Assembly (NCBI GenBank): GCA_013288215.1
Contig: JABDCI010000010.1
Location: forward strand, 1 to 38,109
From: Verrucomicrobiota bacterium
GTDB taxonomy: Bacteria > Verrucomicrobiota > Verrucomicrobiia > JABWAM01
DNA length: 38,109 bases
Direction: 5' to 3'
Notes under the pieces: model-generated
Told to the model about the DNA's origin: nothing
What the model saw: only the letters and a program-made list of their open reading frames with translations
The model's database searches: none
Position numbers and translations under genes: made by a program
In this document: one piece after another, positions 28,557-37,572 of the stretch
Layout: the number at the start of each line of letters is the position of its first letter
How positions within the stretch are numbered: the stretch's first letter is position 1

Positions 28557-28834
28557 TGAAACTGCATGTGAAAAAAAATGATTTGGTTGTGGTGCTGAAC
28601 GGAAATGACCGCGGCAAGCGCGGCAAGATCCTTTCCGTGGATCCGAAAAAGGAGCGCGTGGTGGTGGAGGGCGTGCGCATGATGAAGAAGGCGCTTCGCA
28701 AGAGCCAGGATCGTCCCCAGGGAGGATTTCAGGAACGCGAAGCCACCTTGCATATTTCCAACGTGATGCTGGCCGAACTTTTCGACAAGCGCAAGGGTGC
28801 GCCGAAGACTGTAAAAGCCGCCAAGCAAAGTTAA
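28556..28834 (+). CDS. rplX: 50S ribosomal protein L24
   Basis: L24 initiates 50S assembly and lies near the tunnel exit. The 92-residue KOW protein begins [28 protein letters not shown] 28556 overlaps the rplN stop (TGATG) and has GAGGTG ahead, which decides the start. The later part (GVRMMKKALRKSQDRPQGG, then LHISNVML) is typical. Confidence 0.97.
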   Translation: MKLHVKKNDLVVVLNGNDRGKRGKILSVDPKKERVVVEGVRMMKKALRKSQDRPQGGFQEREATLHISNVMLAELFDKRKGAPKTVKAAKQS

Positions 28835-28846
28835 TGAGCGTGTGCC

Positions 28847-29395
28847 ATGAGTGAACTTTTGAAAACATATCGAGAGAAGATTGTCCCCGATCTATTGAAG
28901 AATGGGCGATATAAGAACCCCATGCAGATTCCGCGCATGCTGAAAGTGGTTTTAAACACCAGCGTGGGATCATCGGGCGACCGTCAGGCGGTGGATGACG
29001 CGTTGCGCGAGATGACGATTGTGACCGGCCAGAAACCCATCATCACGAAGGCCAAGAAGAGCATTTCAAATTTCAAGCTGCGAAAGAACCAGGAAATCGG
29101 CTGCAAAGTCACGCTTCGTGGAAAGAAGATGTACGAGTTTTTGGAGCGCTTTTTCAACACGGCGTTGCCTCGCGTGCGAGACTTCCGCGGCGTGCCGCTG
29201 CGCTCCTTTGACGGGCGCGGCTCGTACACATTCGGTGTGGACGATCAGACCATTTTCCCTGAAATCGAATTGGACAAGATCAAGCGCAAGCTCGGCATGG
29301 ACGTCACGTTTGTGACGACTGGCCGCAATGTGGAACAGACCAAGGAACTGCTTCGCCTCCTCGGAATGCCGTTCGCGGCGGAAAAGAAAGCTTAA
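28847..29395 (+). CDS. rplE: 50S ribosomal protein L5
   Basis: L5 binds 5S rRNA and contacts P-site tRNA. The 182-residue product shows [18 protein letters not shown], the [20 protein letters not shown] stretch, and [20 protein letters not shown] with the C-terminal [14 protein letters not shown]. It follows rplX by 12 bp in the canonical spc order. Confidence 0.99.
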   Translation: MSELLKTYREKIVPDLLKNGRYKNPMQIPRMLKVVLNTSVGSSGDRQAVDDALREMTIVTGQKPIITKAKKSISNFKLRKNQEIGCKVTLRGKKMYEFLERFFNTALPRVRDFRGVPLRSFDGRGSYTFGVDDQTIFPEIELDKIKRKLGMDVTFVTTGRNVEQTKELLRLLGMPFAAEKKA

Positions 29396-29400
29396 GAAAT

Positions 29401-29586
29401 ATGGCAAAACTTTGCTTGATGAACAAACAGCTGCGCACGCCGAGGTTCAAGGTGCGCCGCTACACCCGTTGTAAAAATTGTGGCCGTGCGCGCGCATTCA
29501 TGCGACGTTTTGATATGTGCCGCCTTTGCTTCCGCGAACTCGCGCTGGCCGGCAAGATTCCAGGGGTGACGAAAGCCAGTTGGTAA
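29401..29586 (+). CDS. rpsN: 30S ribosomal protein S14, zinc-binding type
   Basis: The 61-residue product is the short S14 form with a zinc ribbon: Cys24/Cys27 and Cys40/Cys43 ([21 protein letters not shown]). S14 joins the 30S head late in assembly. It begins 5 bp after rplE and ends 2 bp before rpsH, so this block is tightly packed. Confidence 0.98.
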   Translation: MAKLCLMNKQLRTPRFKVRRYTRCKNCGRARAFMRRFDMCRLCFRELALAGKIPGVTKASW

Positions 29587-29588
29587 TT

Positions 29589-29987
29589 ATGAGCACAACG
29601 AATGATCCCATTGCAGACATGTTGACACGCTTGCGCAATGCGCAGCTTACCGGCCATTCGGAGGTCCGAATCCCGCACTCGCGCGTGAAGAGCGATATCG
29701 CCCGCGTTTTGAAGCGTGAGGGCTACATCGAAGATTTCAAGGTGCAGAAGGAGGGGGGCAAGACGAACCTCCAGATCGCACTGAGGGGCGAACGCGGCAA
29801 TCGCGCTGTCACTGGATTGAAACGCATCAGCACGCCCGGCCGTCGCCAATACGTAGGCGTCCGCGAAATTCCTCGCGTGCTTGGCGGCATGGGCATTTGC
29901 ATCCTTTCCACATCGGAAGGAATTATGACGGGCCAGGAAGCCCGCAAGAAAAACAAGGGAGGCGAGGTTCTTTGCCAGGTATGGTAA
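29589..29987 (+). CDS. rpsH: 30S ribosomal protein S8
   Basis: S8 is a primary 16S rRNA binder and, in E. coli, the repressor of the spc operon. The 132-residue protein begins MSTTNDPIADMLTRLRNAQL; ATG 29589 is chosen over the upstream in-frame codon that overlaps rpsN. RISTPGRRQYV and LSTSEGIMTGQEARKK are the rRNA-contact signature. I could not identify an S8 site in the mRNA. Confidence 0.98.
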   Translation: MSTTNDPIADMLTRLRNAQLTGHSEVRIPHSRVKSDIARVLKREGYIEDFKVQKEGGKTNLQIALRGERGNRAVTGLKRISTPGRRQYVGVREIPRVLGGMGICILSTSEGIMTGQEARKKNKGGEVLCQVW

Positions 29988-30017
29988 AGCCTTCGAGCCA
30001 TTAGACTGGATTTTTGT

Positions 30018-30554
30018 ATGTCGCGCATTGGAAGAAAAGCAATTGAGATCCCGGCCAAAGTGAAAGTGGCTGTGGAAGGCCGCCGAGTGAAGGTCGAGGG
30101 TCCCAAAGGCAAATTAGATTGGGAACTGCCCGAGAAGGTGCAGGCGAAGCTGGAAGGAAACCGTCTGTCACTCTCTTCGACCGACGAAGCTCGCGACGCG
30201 AAAGCCAAGCACGGTCTGGCGCGCAGTCTCGTGAACAACATGGTGTTTGGCGTGAGCGAAGGCTTCCAGAAGAAGCTTGAGATTCAGGGCGTTGGTTTTA
30301 AAGCTGTTGTACAGGGCAAAAACCTCAACCTAAGCCTCGGATTTTCACACCCGATTCTCTTCCCGATTCCAGCGGACATCAAGATCCAGGTGGCTGAGAA
30401 CACCCAGATTCAGATCGATGGCGCCGACAAACAAAAGGTGGGCGAAGTCGCCGCTTCGATTCGGCGCTTTTACCCCCCTGAGCCCTACAAAGGCAAAGGT
30501 ATTCGCTACGCCGGCGAGCATGTGCGCCGCAAGGAAGGCAAAACCGTTCAATAA
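30018..30554 (+). CDS. rplF: 50S ribosomal protein L6
   Basis: L6 lies near the sarcin-ricin loop. The 178-residue product begins MSRIGRKAIEIPAKVKV and has the two repeated domains, with GVSEGFQKKLEIQGVGFKAV and the C-terminal signature PEPYKGKGIRYAGEHVRRKEGK. The leader GACTGGATTTTTGT has no Shine-Dalgarno site. Confidence 0.99.
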   Translation: MSRIGRKAIEIPAKVKVAVEGRRVKVEGPKGKLDWELPEKVQAKLEGNRLSLSSTDEARDAKAKHGLARSLVNNMVFGVSEGFQKKLEIQGVGFKAVVQGKNLNLSLGFSHPILFPIPADIKIQVAENTQIQIDGADKQKVGEVAASIRRFYPPEPYKGKGIRYAGEHVRRKEGKTVQ

Positions 30555-30563
30555 CGTTGAAGT

Positions 30564-30926
30564 ATGGCAAACACCAAACAAGAATTGCGTGAGCGACGCC
30601 ATTGGCGGGTTCGCACGAAGATTAACGGAACGGCTGCTCGTCCCCGCATGAGCGTCTGTTTCTCCGGACGGAATATCCACGTTCAATTCGTGGACGATAT
30701 TCAGGGCGTGACCCTCGCTGCCGTTTCCACGGTGGAAGAAAATTTGCGTCAGAGTAAGAAAAACCAAGCGAACGTGGCTGCCGCAGCGAAAGTTGGAAAG
30801 ATTGCAGCGGAGCGGGCGATCGCGAAAAACATTAAAACCGTCGTTTTTGACCGTGGCGGTTCCCGTTATCACGGCAAAGTGAAAGCCCTGGCGGATGCGG
30901 CTCGTGAAGCCGGACTGGTATTTTGA
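30564..30926 (+). CDS. rplR: 50S ribosomal protein L18
   Basis: L18 binds 5S rRNA together with L5. The 120-residue product has [37 protein letters not shown], and the closing [20 protein letters not shown] that defines the family. It ends 14 bp before the likely rpsE start. Confidence 0.98.
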   Translation: MANTKQELRERRHWRVRTKINGTAARPRMSVCFSGRNIHVQFVDDIQGVTLAAVSTVEENLRQSKKNQANVAAAAKVGKIAAERAIAKNIKTVVFDRGGSRYHGKVKALADAAREAGLVF

Positions 30927-30940
30927 TTAGAGGAGTATCT

Positions 30941-31582
30941 GTGGCAACCAATATTACAAATGAAAACGAAGTGAAACCCGCGGCGCCGGCCGAAGTCGTC
31001 CCGGCTTCCACGGAACCGCAGCAGCAGCAGCACAGCTCACCCACGCGCCGCCGCGAGCGCGGGCCACGGATGGATCGTTCCGAGAGGCCCAAGAGCGATT
31101 TGATGGAAAAAGTCGTGTTTGTAAATCGTTGCGCCAAGGTTGTGAAAGGTGGACGCCGGTTTAGCTTCAGCGCCCTGATCGTGGTCGGCGACCAAAAGGG
31201 GCAGGTGGGTTACGGTTTTGGAAAAGCCAACGAAGTGGCGGACGCGATTAAGAAGGGAACTGAAATGGCGCGCCGCAGTATGATAAAAATTTGTTTGCAA
31301 GCAGCCACGATTCCTCACGAGGTGGAAGGCCGTTTTGGTGGCGGACGCGTGATGTTGAAGCCCGCCAGCCCCGGAACGGGTTTGATCGCCGGTGGCGGCG
31401 TGCGCGCCGTCGTCGAAGCTGCGGGCATTCGCGACGTGCTTTCGAAATCGCTTGGTTCTGGCAACATGGCCAATGTGGTGAAGGCAACTCTTCAGGGATT
31501 GCGCCAGCTTCGCCGCCGTGAGGAGATCATGCAGCGTCGCGGACTCAAGATCCATGAAGGGGGCACTGCGGCAGCCGCCTGA
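30941..31582 (+). CDS. rpsE: 30S ribosomal protein S5 with N-terminal extension
   Basis: S5 acts at the mRNA entry site and affects fidelity. GTG 30941 is chosen because AGAGGAG lies 5 nt ahead; the frame extends upstream through TTG 30923. The 213-residue product has a disordered-looking N-terminal extension of about 45 residues (Pro/Ala, QQQQ, then RRRERG) before the core ([20 protein letters not shown]), making it longer than the 167-residue E. coli protein. The family motif [20 protein letters not shown] and [19 protein letters not shown] are intact. rpmD, usually next, is missing. Confidence 0.97.
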   Translation: MATNITNENEVKPAAPAEVVPASTEPQQQQHSSPTRRRERGPRMDRSERPKSDLMEKVVFVNRCAKVVKGGRRFSFSALIVVGDQKGQVGYGFGKANEVADAIKKGTEMARRSMIKICLQAATIPHEVEGRFGGGRVMLKPASPGTGLIAGGGVRAVVEAAGIRDVLSKSLGSGNMANVVKATLQGLRQLRRREEIMQRRGLKIHEGGTAAAA

Positions 31583-31647
31583 TCCTTCCGTTTTCTCTCT
31601 TGTATCATCCCGCCTCAAGGTGGACTCCATTTTAACTTTCAACTTTT

Positions 31648-32121
31648 ATGAGACTGCATCAACTTAAACCTGCCAAAGGCGCAAAGCACCGGACCAAACG
31701 CCTTGGTTGTGGCGAAGCTTCGGGTCACGGCAAGACGAGCTGTCGTGGCGGCAAGGGCCAGACGGCCCGTTCGGGAAGCTCGATTCGTCATGGATTCGAA
31801 GGCGGTCAGACTCCGCTCTACCGCCGCTTGCCGAAGCGCGGATTCAATAACGCCCGCTTTAAGCGCAAGGTGGCGGTTGTCAACCTTTCGGACCTCAATG
31901 ATTTTTCTGACGGCGCGAGCGTGAAGATCGAATCTCTGATCGAGAAAGGGCTTATCAATGGCCGTTTCGATTCGGTGAAGATCCTCGGTTCTGGCGAGCT
32001 CAAGAAGAAACTCACCATCCATGCGCATCTCTTCAGCGCTTCTGCCAAAGCCAAAATTGAATCAGCCGGCGGCAAGGCAGAGCAGATTGCGGAGAAGGTG
32101 CTTGCAATAGTCCGCAAGTAA
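31648..32121 (+). CDS. rplO: 50S ribosomal protein L15
   Basis: L15 is a late 50S assembly protein with a long N-terminal extension into rRNA. The 157-residue product starts MRLHQLKPAKGAKHRTKRLG and has GHGKTSCRGGKGQTARSG, FEGGQTPLYRRLPKRGF and the C-terminal domain (KILGSGELKKKLTIHAHLFS). The 65-bp gap from rpsE holds no ORF for L30. The leader TTTCAACTTTT has no Shine-Dalgarno site. Confidence 0.98.
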   Translation: MRLHQLKPAKGAKHRTKRLGCGEASGHGKTSCRGGKGQTARSGSSIRHGFEGGQTPLYRRLPKRGFNNARFKRKVAVVNLSDLNDFSDGASVKIESLIEKGLINGRFDSVKILGSGELKKKLTIHAHLFSASAKAKIESAGGKAEQIAEKVLAIVRK

Positions 32122-32191
32122 TGGGTGCTGCCTCCTTCCGCCGCGATGTTTCTTGCAGCAGGAGCCTGGTTGCTTGTAGGTTGTCCATTCC

Positions 32192-33559
32192 ATGATTAGC
32201 GCCTTCGCCAACGCATTCAAAATTCCAGAGCTTAAAAAGCGCCTGGTTTTCACGCTTTGGATTATTGTGCTCACGCGTTTCGGCGCGGCCATTTCAGTTC
32301 CAGGCGTGGACACGAACGTCCTGGCGGACATCTTTCGGAACATGGAAAAAACGCAGGGCGGCAGTTTTATGGCGCTCTTGAATATTTTTAGCGGCGGGGC
32401 GATCGAACACTTTGCGATCTTCTCCTTGACGGTGATGCCCTACATTAGCGCCTCGATCATCATGCAGCTTTTGACGGCGGTGGTCCCGCAGCTTTCCAAG
32501 ATTGCCCGCGAGGAAGGCGGCCGGCAGAAAGTCACGCAATACACGCGTTTCTTCACCGTGGTCATTGCCCTGTTCCAAAGCTTTTTCATGTCAAAGGGAT
32601 TCGAACACCCTGATACCCTGCGCCGGGTGATGGGTTTCAAGCAACTTGCTGTATCACCGGTGGTAAATCCCGGCCTCGGGTTTGAACTGACGACGATGAT
32701 CACGCTGACGTGCGGAACCGTCCTCATGATGTGGCTTGGCGAACAGATCTCGGAGCGCGGCATTGGAAACGGCATTTCCATGCTGATTGCGACCAATATC
32801 CTGGCCCGTTTTCCCGCTGCGGTGACGAATGCGGTTCGTCTTTTCTTTCCCCCGCCAGGACAGCCTGCGACGTACAATCTTTTTCATGGCGTGCTTTTTA
32901 TCACGATGTTCGTGGGCGTGATTGGGGCGGTCATTCTCATTACCCAGGCGCAGCGGCGAATCACGGTTCAATATGCTCAGCGCATGGTGGGACGCAAAGT
33001 GTATGCGGGCGGTCAGACCTATATGCCTCTTAAGGCGAACTATTCGGGTGTGATGCCGATTATTTTCGCGCAGGCGATCCTGATGTTGCCGGCATTCTTT
33101 TTTGGCTGGTTCAAGCTGGATTGGCTCAACCGCGTTCTGCAACAGCTCAATTCGGGCACCTGGGTTTATATTTTTGTCTACTCAGTTCTGGTCTTTGCAT
33201 TCAGTTTTTTTTGGGTGGCGACGATGTTCAATCCGGTTCAGATTGCCGATGATCTAAAAAAGCATGGCGGTTACGTGCCGGGAGTTCGTCCCGGAAAACC
33301 GACCGCGGATTTTCTGGATTACACGATGACACGCATCACTTTTGCCGGCGCCATTTTCCTGATCGTGGTCGCCATCTTGCCGAGTCTCTTGCACAACTTT
33401 TTGAATCTGGACCAGACCACGACAAGCTTTTTTGGCGGCACGAGTTTATTGATCGTCGTGGGTGTGCTGCTCGATACGCTGCGTCAGATCGAAACCCACC
33501 TCATCACGCGAAACTACGAGGGCTTCCTGAAAAAGGGACGCATGAAGGGCCGCATCTAG
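32192..33559 (+). CDS. secY: Preprotein translocase subunit SecY
   Basis: SecY is the protein-conducting channel of the inner membrane. The 455-residue protein has about ten membrane segments, the first after a short cytosolic helix (KRLVFTLWIIVLTRFGAAIS). The conserved GGAIEHFAIFSLTVMPYISA, the GNGISMLIATNILARFP stretch and the C-terminal loop with MFNPVQIADDLKKHGGYVPGVRPG are present. It lies 70 bp after rplO, in its usual place. Its partner secE is about 24 kb upstream in the same window. Confidence 0.99.
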   Translation: MISAFANAFKIPELKKRLVFTLWIIVLTRFGAAISVPGVDTNVLADIFRNMEKTQGGSFMALLNIFSGGAIEHFAIFSLTVMPYISASIIMQLLTAVVPQLSKIAREEGGRQKVTQYTRFFTVVIALFQSFFMSKGFEHPDTLRRVMGFKQLAVSPVVNPGLGFELTTMITLTCGTVLMMWLGEQISERGIGNGISMLIATNILARFPAAVTNAVRLFFPPPGQPATYNLFHGVLFITMFVGVIGAVILITQAQRRITVQYAQRMVGRKVYAGGQTYMPLKANYSGVMPIIFAQAILMLPAFFFGWFKLDWLNRVLQQLNSGTWVYIFVYSVLVFAFSFFWVATMFNPVQIADDLKKHGGYVPGVRPGKPTADFLDYTMTRITFAGAIFLIVVAILPSLLHNFLNLDQTTTSFFGGTSLLIVVGVLLDTLRQIETHLITRNYEGFLKKGRMKGRI

Positions 33560-33629
33560 ACGGGGAGAATTTCGAGCGAGGAAATGGTTTTTTCTTAGAT
33601 ACGCGGTTGTTCGGCACGGTCATCATGTC

Positions 33630-34403
33630 ATGAGTATCCCGTTGAAAAACGCCCAGGAAATCGCCGAAATGCGCAAGAGCTGCGTGCTCGCCGCGACGTT
33701 GTTAAAAGCCGTAGCAGATTTTATAGAGCCTGGACGTACTATTAAGGAAATTGATGATTATGCTGGCCGAAGAATTCAAGAGGCGGGTGCGCGAAGCCCT
33801 TTCCTGGGCTATAAAGGCTATCCTGGCTACACCTGCATCTCCGTGAACGAGGAGGTGGTGCATGGGACCCCCCGCAACCGGCATATCCAATATGGAGACG
33901 TCGTCAGCCTGGATCTTGGCGTGATTTACGGGGGGTGGGTGGGGGACACAGCCACCACGGTGGCGGTGGGCGAGATCGCGCCGGAAGTTCGCAAACTTCT
34001 CGACGTGACGGAGCAATCGCTTCATTTGGCTATTGACAAGGCTAGGTCTGGTAATCGATTATCTGATGTTTCACACGCGGTGGAATCTTTTGTTCAGGGG
34101 AACGGATTTTCCGTCGTGCGTGAGTTTGTCGGGCACGGGGTGGGGAGGACTCTTCACGAGGAACCTCAAATTCCTAACTACGGGCCGCCCGGCAACGGAC
34201 CCAAACTGAAGCCTGGGATGACATTGGCGATCGAGCCGATGGTCAATCTGGGGGACAGCCGGGTGAAGGTTCTGGCCGACGGCTGGACTGTGGTGACTGC
34301 GGACGGAAAGCCTTCCGCGCATTTTGAGCACACAGTTCTGATCACGGAAAAAGAACCGGAAATATTGACGATACCCGAGGGGGTGTCGTTGCGAAGGAGA
34401 TGA
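33630..34403 (+). CDS. map: Methionine aminopeptidase, type I
   Basis: The enzyme removes the initiator methionine from new proteins. The 257-residue product has all five metal ligands (Asp95, Asp106, His169, Glu202, Glu233) and the substrate-contact histidines His79 and His176, in the motifs [26 protein letters not shown] and LAIEPMV. No N-terminal zinc-finger linker is present. It follows secY directly by 70 bp; the adk gene often found between them is absent. Confidence 0.98.
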   Translation: MSIPLKNAQEIAEMRKSCVLAATLLKAVADFIEPGRTIKEIDDYAGRRIQEAGARSPFLGYKGYPGYTCISVNEEVVHGTPRNRHIQYGDVVSLDLGVIYGGWVGDTATTVAVGEIAPEVRKLLDVTEQSLHLAIDKARSGNRLSDVSHAVESFVQGNGFSVVREFVGHGVGRTLHEEPQIPNYGPPGNGPKLKPGMTLAIEPMVNLGDSRVKVLADGWTVVTADGKPSAHFEHTVLITEKEPEILTIPEGVSLRRR

Positions 34404-34446
34404 GATTGGAAACCCGACGACACCGAGTCGTCACAACTGGAATAAC

Positions 34447-34665
34447 GTGGGAAACGAAGAACCGATTCGAGTGGAAGGCACGGTGGTGGAGCTGCTCCCC
34501 AACACCATGTTCCGTGTCGCACTGCCGAATGGTCACAAAGTTTTGGCACATATCTCCGGAAAGATGAGATTGCATTTTATCCGCATTCTTCCGGGCGACA
34601 AAGTGATGCTCGAGATGTCGCCTTACGATCTTTCCAAGGGCCGCATCACATTCAGACAGAAATAA
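34447..34665 (+). CDS. infA: Translation initiation factor IF-1
   Basis: IF-1 is a single OB-fold protein that blocks the A site during initiation. The product has exactly the usual 72 residues, with [41 protein letters not shown] and [12 protein letters not shown]. The start is GTG (34447) without a good ribosome site; no ATG gives a family-length protein. It lies between map and rpmJ as in many bacteria. Confidence 0.97.
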   Translation: MGNEEPIRVEGTVVELLPNTMFRVALPNGHKVLAHISGKMRLHFIRILPGDKVMLEMSPYDLSKGRITFRQK

Positions 34666-34669
34666 TTTT

Positions 34670-34783
34670 ATGAAAGTAAGAGCCTCCGTCAAAAGGTTGT
34701 GCGAACGCTGCAAAGTCGTTCGCCGAAAAGGAGTGATCCGGGTGATTTGCACGGATCCGCGTCACAAACAACGTCAGGGTTAA
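34670..34783 (+). CDS. rpmJ: 50S ribosomal protein L36
   Basis: This 37-residue protein is the zinc-binding L36 form: Cys11, Cys14, Cys27 and His32, within [20 protein letters not shown] and [13 protein letters not shown]. It starts 4 bp after infA and ends 5 bp before rpsM. ATG 34670 follows AATAATTTT with no Shine-Dalgarno site. Confidence 0.96.
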   Translation: MKVRASVKRLCERCKVVRRKGVIRVICTDPRHKQRQG

Positions 34784-34788
34784 TTTCT

Positions 34789-35184
34789 ATGCCACGCCTA
34801 CTTGGAGTCGACCTCCCCGAAAACAAACGTATCGAAGCCTCGCTCCCGTACATCTATGGGATCGGTCCGGCGCGCGCCCGTGAAATTCTCACGAAGGCCG
34901 AAGTGGATGTCAATTTGCGGGCCAATCAACTGACGCCCGAGCAATTGAACCGCATTGGCCAGATCATCGCTGAGAACAAATATGTGGTGGAAGGCGACCT
35001 TCGTCGTGAAATCCAGCAGAATATCCGCCGCCTGATGGCAATCGGTTCTTACCGCGGCATCCGGCATAAGCGCGGACTTCCCGTGCGTGGTCAGCGCACA
35101 GGCACCAATGCGCGCACGCGCAAAGGCCCCCGCAAGACCGTCGGCGTCATCCGCAACAAAGATGCCAAGGCCGGAAAAGTATAA
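34789..35184 (+). CDS. rpsM: 30S ribosomal protein S13
   Basis: S13 forms head-to-50S bridges and contacts P-site tRNA. The 131-residue product begins [20 protein letters not shown] at ATG 34789; the frame upstream overlaps rpmJ. It has [18 protein letters not shown], the [20 protein letters not shown] signature, and a basic tail ([16 protein letters not shown]). First gene of the alpha run. Confidence 0.98.
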   Translation: MPRLLGVDLPENKRIEASLPYIYGIGPARAREILTKAEVDVNLRANQLTPEQLNRIGQIIAENKYVVEGDLRREIQQNIRRLMAIGSYRGIRHKRGLPVRGQRTGTNARTRKGPRKTVGVIRNKDAKAGKV

Positions 35185-35210
35185 TCTGATTTCTAACCTC
35201 CCCTTATTTT

Positions 35211-35762
35211 ATGGCTGAAGAAAAATCCAAAAAAGCCTCCGAGAAAACTCCGGCAAAAGCTGGCGCTGAAAAGGCTCCCAAGGCAAAAAAAACCAAGGTT
35301 CCTAGTGTGGAGGGCGCGGCTGCTCCCACTCCGGCAGCCCCTGTGGTGACGAACCCTCTGGATCCTCTTGCAGAAGAGCCCAAGGCCAAGATCGTGAAGG
35401 CCAAGGGTGCCAAAAATATTACAGTCGGCATCGCGCGTGTCCTTGCGACTTTCAACAATACCAATGTGACGATTACCGATCCGCGCGGCAATGTGATCGC
35501 ATGGTCGACCTCGGGCAAAGCGGGCTTTAAGGGGTCGCGCAAAAGCACCGCCTATGCCGCCCAGATGGCTGCACAAGATTGCGGCCGCCAGGCGATGGCG
35601 CACGGTCTCAAAGAAGTGGAAATTCTCGTCAGTGGTCCCGGTCTGGGACGCGAGTCGGCAGTTCGCGCTCTGCAGGCGATCGGCCTCGAAGTGACAGCAA
35701 TTCGCGATGTGACCCCGATGCCGCACAACGGCTGCCGTCCTCGCAAACCTCGGAGAGTTTAA
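35211..35762 (+). CDS. rpsK: 30S ribosomal protein S11 with long N-terminal extension
   Basis: S11 sits on the 30S platform near the mRNA exit. The conserved core starts at about residue 65 ([23 protein letters not shown]) and ends with [19 protein letters not shown]. In front of it lies an extension of about 60 residues that is lysine/alanine/proline-rich and probably disordered ([18 protein letters not shown] at the start), giving 183 residues against 129 in E. coli. No ATG lies closer to the core than 35211, so the extension appears genuine. The leader is CCTCCCCTTATTTT, with no Shine-Dalgarno site. Confidence 0.97.
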   Translation: MAEEKSKKASEKTPAKAGAEKAPKAKKTKVPSVEGAAAPTPAAPVVTNPLDPLAEEPKAKIVKAKGAKNITVGIARVLATFNNTNVTITDPRGNVIAWSTSGKAGFKGSRKSTAYAAQMAAQDCGRQAMAHGLKEVEILVSGPGLGRESAVRALQAIGLEVTAIRDVTPMPHNGCRPRKPRRV

Positions 35763-35767
35763 TTCAT

Positions 35768-36376
35768 ATGGGACGCTATACAGGACCTCGTCAGAAAGTC
35801 AGCCGCCGTCACAACGCGCAGCTGTTTGGACCTTCCAAATATTTTGAACGGAAGAACTATCCTCCGGGCATGCATGGCCCGAAGTCACGCCGCAAACTCT
35901 CGGAATACGGTCTCGCGCTTTCCGAAAAGCAAAAACTTCGTTACATGTACGGTTTGTTCGAAAAGCAATTTCGGCATGTGTTCAGCAAGGCGCTCCGCAA
36001 ACGCGGTGTCACCGGTGAAACACTTCTCCAGCTTCTCGAAACCCGTCTGGACAATATTGCGTTCCGTCTCGGTTTTGCCACCTCTCGCGCTTTTGCCCGC
36101 CAGCTCGTGGTTCATGGACACTTGAAGGTGAACGGCCGCAAGGTATCGTCTCCCTCTTACAACGTGAAGGCGGGCGACGTTGTGGAAGTGCGCGACTCCG
36201 CAAAGACCAAGGCGATCGTGCAGAAGAATTTGGAGACAAGTCAGATGCTTGTCGTCCCGGATTGGCTGGTGGTAAACAAAGAAGGCTTGAAGGGCGAAGT
36301 GAAGCGCATCCCAACACGTGAGGAAATTGCCCCCATCGTGAACGAGCGCCTCGTCGTAGAGCTTTACTCTCGGTAA
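35768..36376 (+). CDS. rpsD: 30S ribosomal protein S4
   Basis: S4 is a primary 16S rRNA binder at the mRNA entry site and, in E. coli, the alpha-operon repressor. The 202-residue product begins MGRYTGPRQKVSRRHNAQLF; ATG 35768 is chosen over the upstream frame overlapping rpsK. The N-terminal part lacks cysteines (non-zinc form). The S4 domain signature is RLDNIAFRLGFATSRAFARQ with LVVHGHLKVNGRKVSSPSY. It is followed by a terminator-like hairpin. Confidence 0.98.
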   Translation: MGRYTGPRQKVSRRHNAQLFGPSKYFERKNYPPGMHGPKSRRKLSEYGLALSEKQKLRYMYGLFEKQFRHVFSKALRKRGVTGETLLQLLETRLDNIAFRLGFATSRAFARQLVVHGHLKVNGRKVSSPSYNVKAGDVVEVRDSAKTKAIVQKNLETSQMLVVPDWLVVNKEGLKGEVKRIPTREEIAPIVNERLVVELYSR

Positions 36377-36388
36377 TCGAATTTCAAG

Positions 36389-36421
36389 AGCTGGCGTTCG
36401 ACGTCCAGACGCCGGCTTTTT
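36389..36421 (+). terminator. Terminator-like hairpin between rpsD and rpoA
   Basis: AGCTGGCGT pairs with ACGCCGGCT (9 bp, one G-U) around an 11-nt loop and runs into TTTTT. It could partly terminate alpha-run transcription before rpoA, or attenuate it. Confidence 0.6.
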
Positions 36422-36452
36422 AGGAACATTTGGACGCAACAACGAATATATG

Positions 36453-36474
36453 AGTTCCGAACCTTTTCGGGACT
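36453..36474 (+). promoter_or_regulatory. Hairpin in the rpoA leader
   Basis: AGTTCCGAA-CCTT-TTCGGGACT forms a 9-bp stem (one G-U) with a 4-nt loop, 25 bp before the rpoA start. It is not followed by a T run. A role as a protein-binding or processing site is possible but unproven. Confidence 0.4.
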
Positions 36475-36499
36475 AGATTAAAATCGTTAGAAAGCAACT

Positions 36500-37522
36500 A
36501 TGGCTATTCAGTTAGGTCGTTTCGAAATGCCTTCGCGTCTTATTCGCGAGGATAACAGCGCAACCAACACGTATGCGAAGTTCACTGCCGAACCTTTCGA
36601 GGGGGGGTATGGACATACGCTCGGCAACTCGCTTCGTCGCACGTTGCTCTCTTCCATCGAGGGAGCCGCGATCACGGCGGTGAAGATCGAAGGGGCGGCA
36701 CATGAGTTCACGTCGATACCCGGTGTTGTTGAAGATGTAACCGACATTGTCTTAAATTTAAAGAAGGTGCTCTTGAAAATGCATGACCGCGGCCCCCGCA
36801 GCGTGCTTTTGAGCGTCAACAAGGAAGGTGCCGTCACGGCCGGCGATATTAAGGCAGATCAGAACCTCGAGGTCGTCAATCCGGATCACTTGATCTGCAC
36901 GCTCGACAAAAAAATGAAATTTGAGGCCGAGCTGGAGATCCGAGTGGGCCGTGGTTTTTGTCCCTCCGAAGAGAACAAGAAGAAAGACCAGCCCATCGGC
37001 ATTATTCCGATTGACTCGATTTTTTCGCCGGTGAAGAAGGTTCGTTTTGCCGTGGAGAATACCCGCGTGGGCCAGCGCACCGATTATGACAAGTTGGTGA
37101 TGGAAATCTGGACCGATGGACGAGTGACGCCCGACGAGGCTCTTTTGCATGCTTCGGCGATCACACGCCACCACCTCGACGTGTTCGTCAATTATGACAA
37201 GGACACCGTTGAGTTTGAGGAGGCCAAGCAGGAGGTCAACGAAGAGCAGGCGCGTCTGCGCAAACTGCTCAACATGAGCGTCAACGAGATCGAGCTTTCG
37301 GTCCGTGCCGCGAACTGCCTGAACAACGCGAATATCATCACCGTCGGCCAGTTAGCGCAAAAAACGGAGCAGGAAATGCTCAAATACCGCAACTTCGGCA
37401 AAAAATCGCTTAATGAAATCAAGGAAAAGCTGCAGTCGTTGGGACTTTCCCTGGGCATGAAATTTGAATCCGGACTGCTGGAAAACTTCAAGGAAGACTT
37501 CTCCGGAGCCGGAAAAGCCTAA
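36500..37522 (+). CDS. rpoA: RNA polymerase alpha subunit
   Basis: The alpha dimer nucleates RNA polymerase assembly, and its C-terminal domain binds UP elements and activators. The 340-residue protein has GYGHTLGNSLRRTLLSSIEG in the N-terminal domain and the C-terminal domain from about residue 255, with IELSVRAANCLNNANI (the Arg matching E. coli Arg265 is present) and RNFGKKSLNEIKEKL. Having that arginine fits the A-rich UP-like element upstream of the tuf operon. No clear Shine-Dalgarno site precedes it. Confidence 0.99.
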   Translation: MAIQLGRFEMPSRLIREDNSATNTYAKFTAEPFEGGYGHTLGNSLRRTLLSSIEGAAITAVKIEGAAHEFTSIPGVVEDVTDIVLNLKKVLLKMHDRGPRSVLLSVNKEGAVTAGDIKADQNLEVVNPDHLICTLDKKMKFEAELEIRVGRGFCPSEENKKKDQPIGIIPIDSIFSPVKKVRFAVENTRVGQRTDYDKLVMEIWTDGRVTPDEALLHASAITRHHLDVFVNYDKDTVEFEEAKQEVNEEQARLRKLLNMSVNEIELSVRAANCLNNANIITVGQLAQKTEQEMLKYRNFGKKSLNEIKEKLQSLGLSLGMKFESGLLENFKEDFSGAGKA

Positions 37523-37572
37523 TCTACAATCCAAAAGACGCTCCCGATGGGGGTGTCCCGATGGAGGTTACT

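Noticed and set aside
32122..32191. TGCTGC/GCAGCA pairing before secY as an attenuator
   Set aside because: A 6-bp stem with a long loop and no T run is too weak to call.
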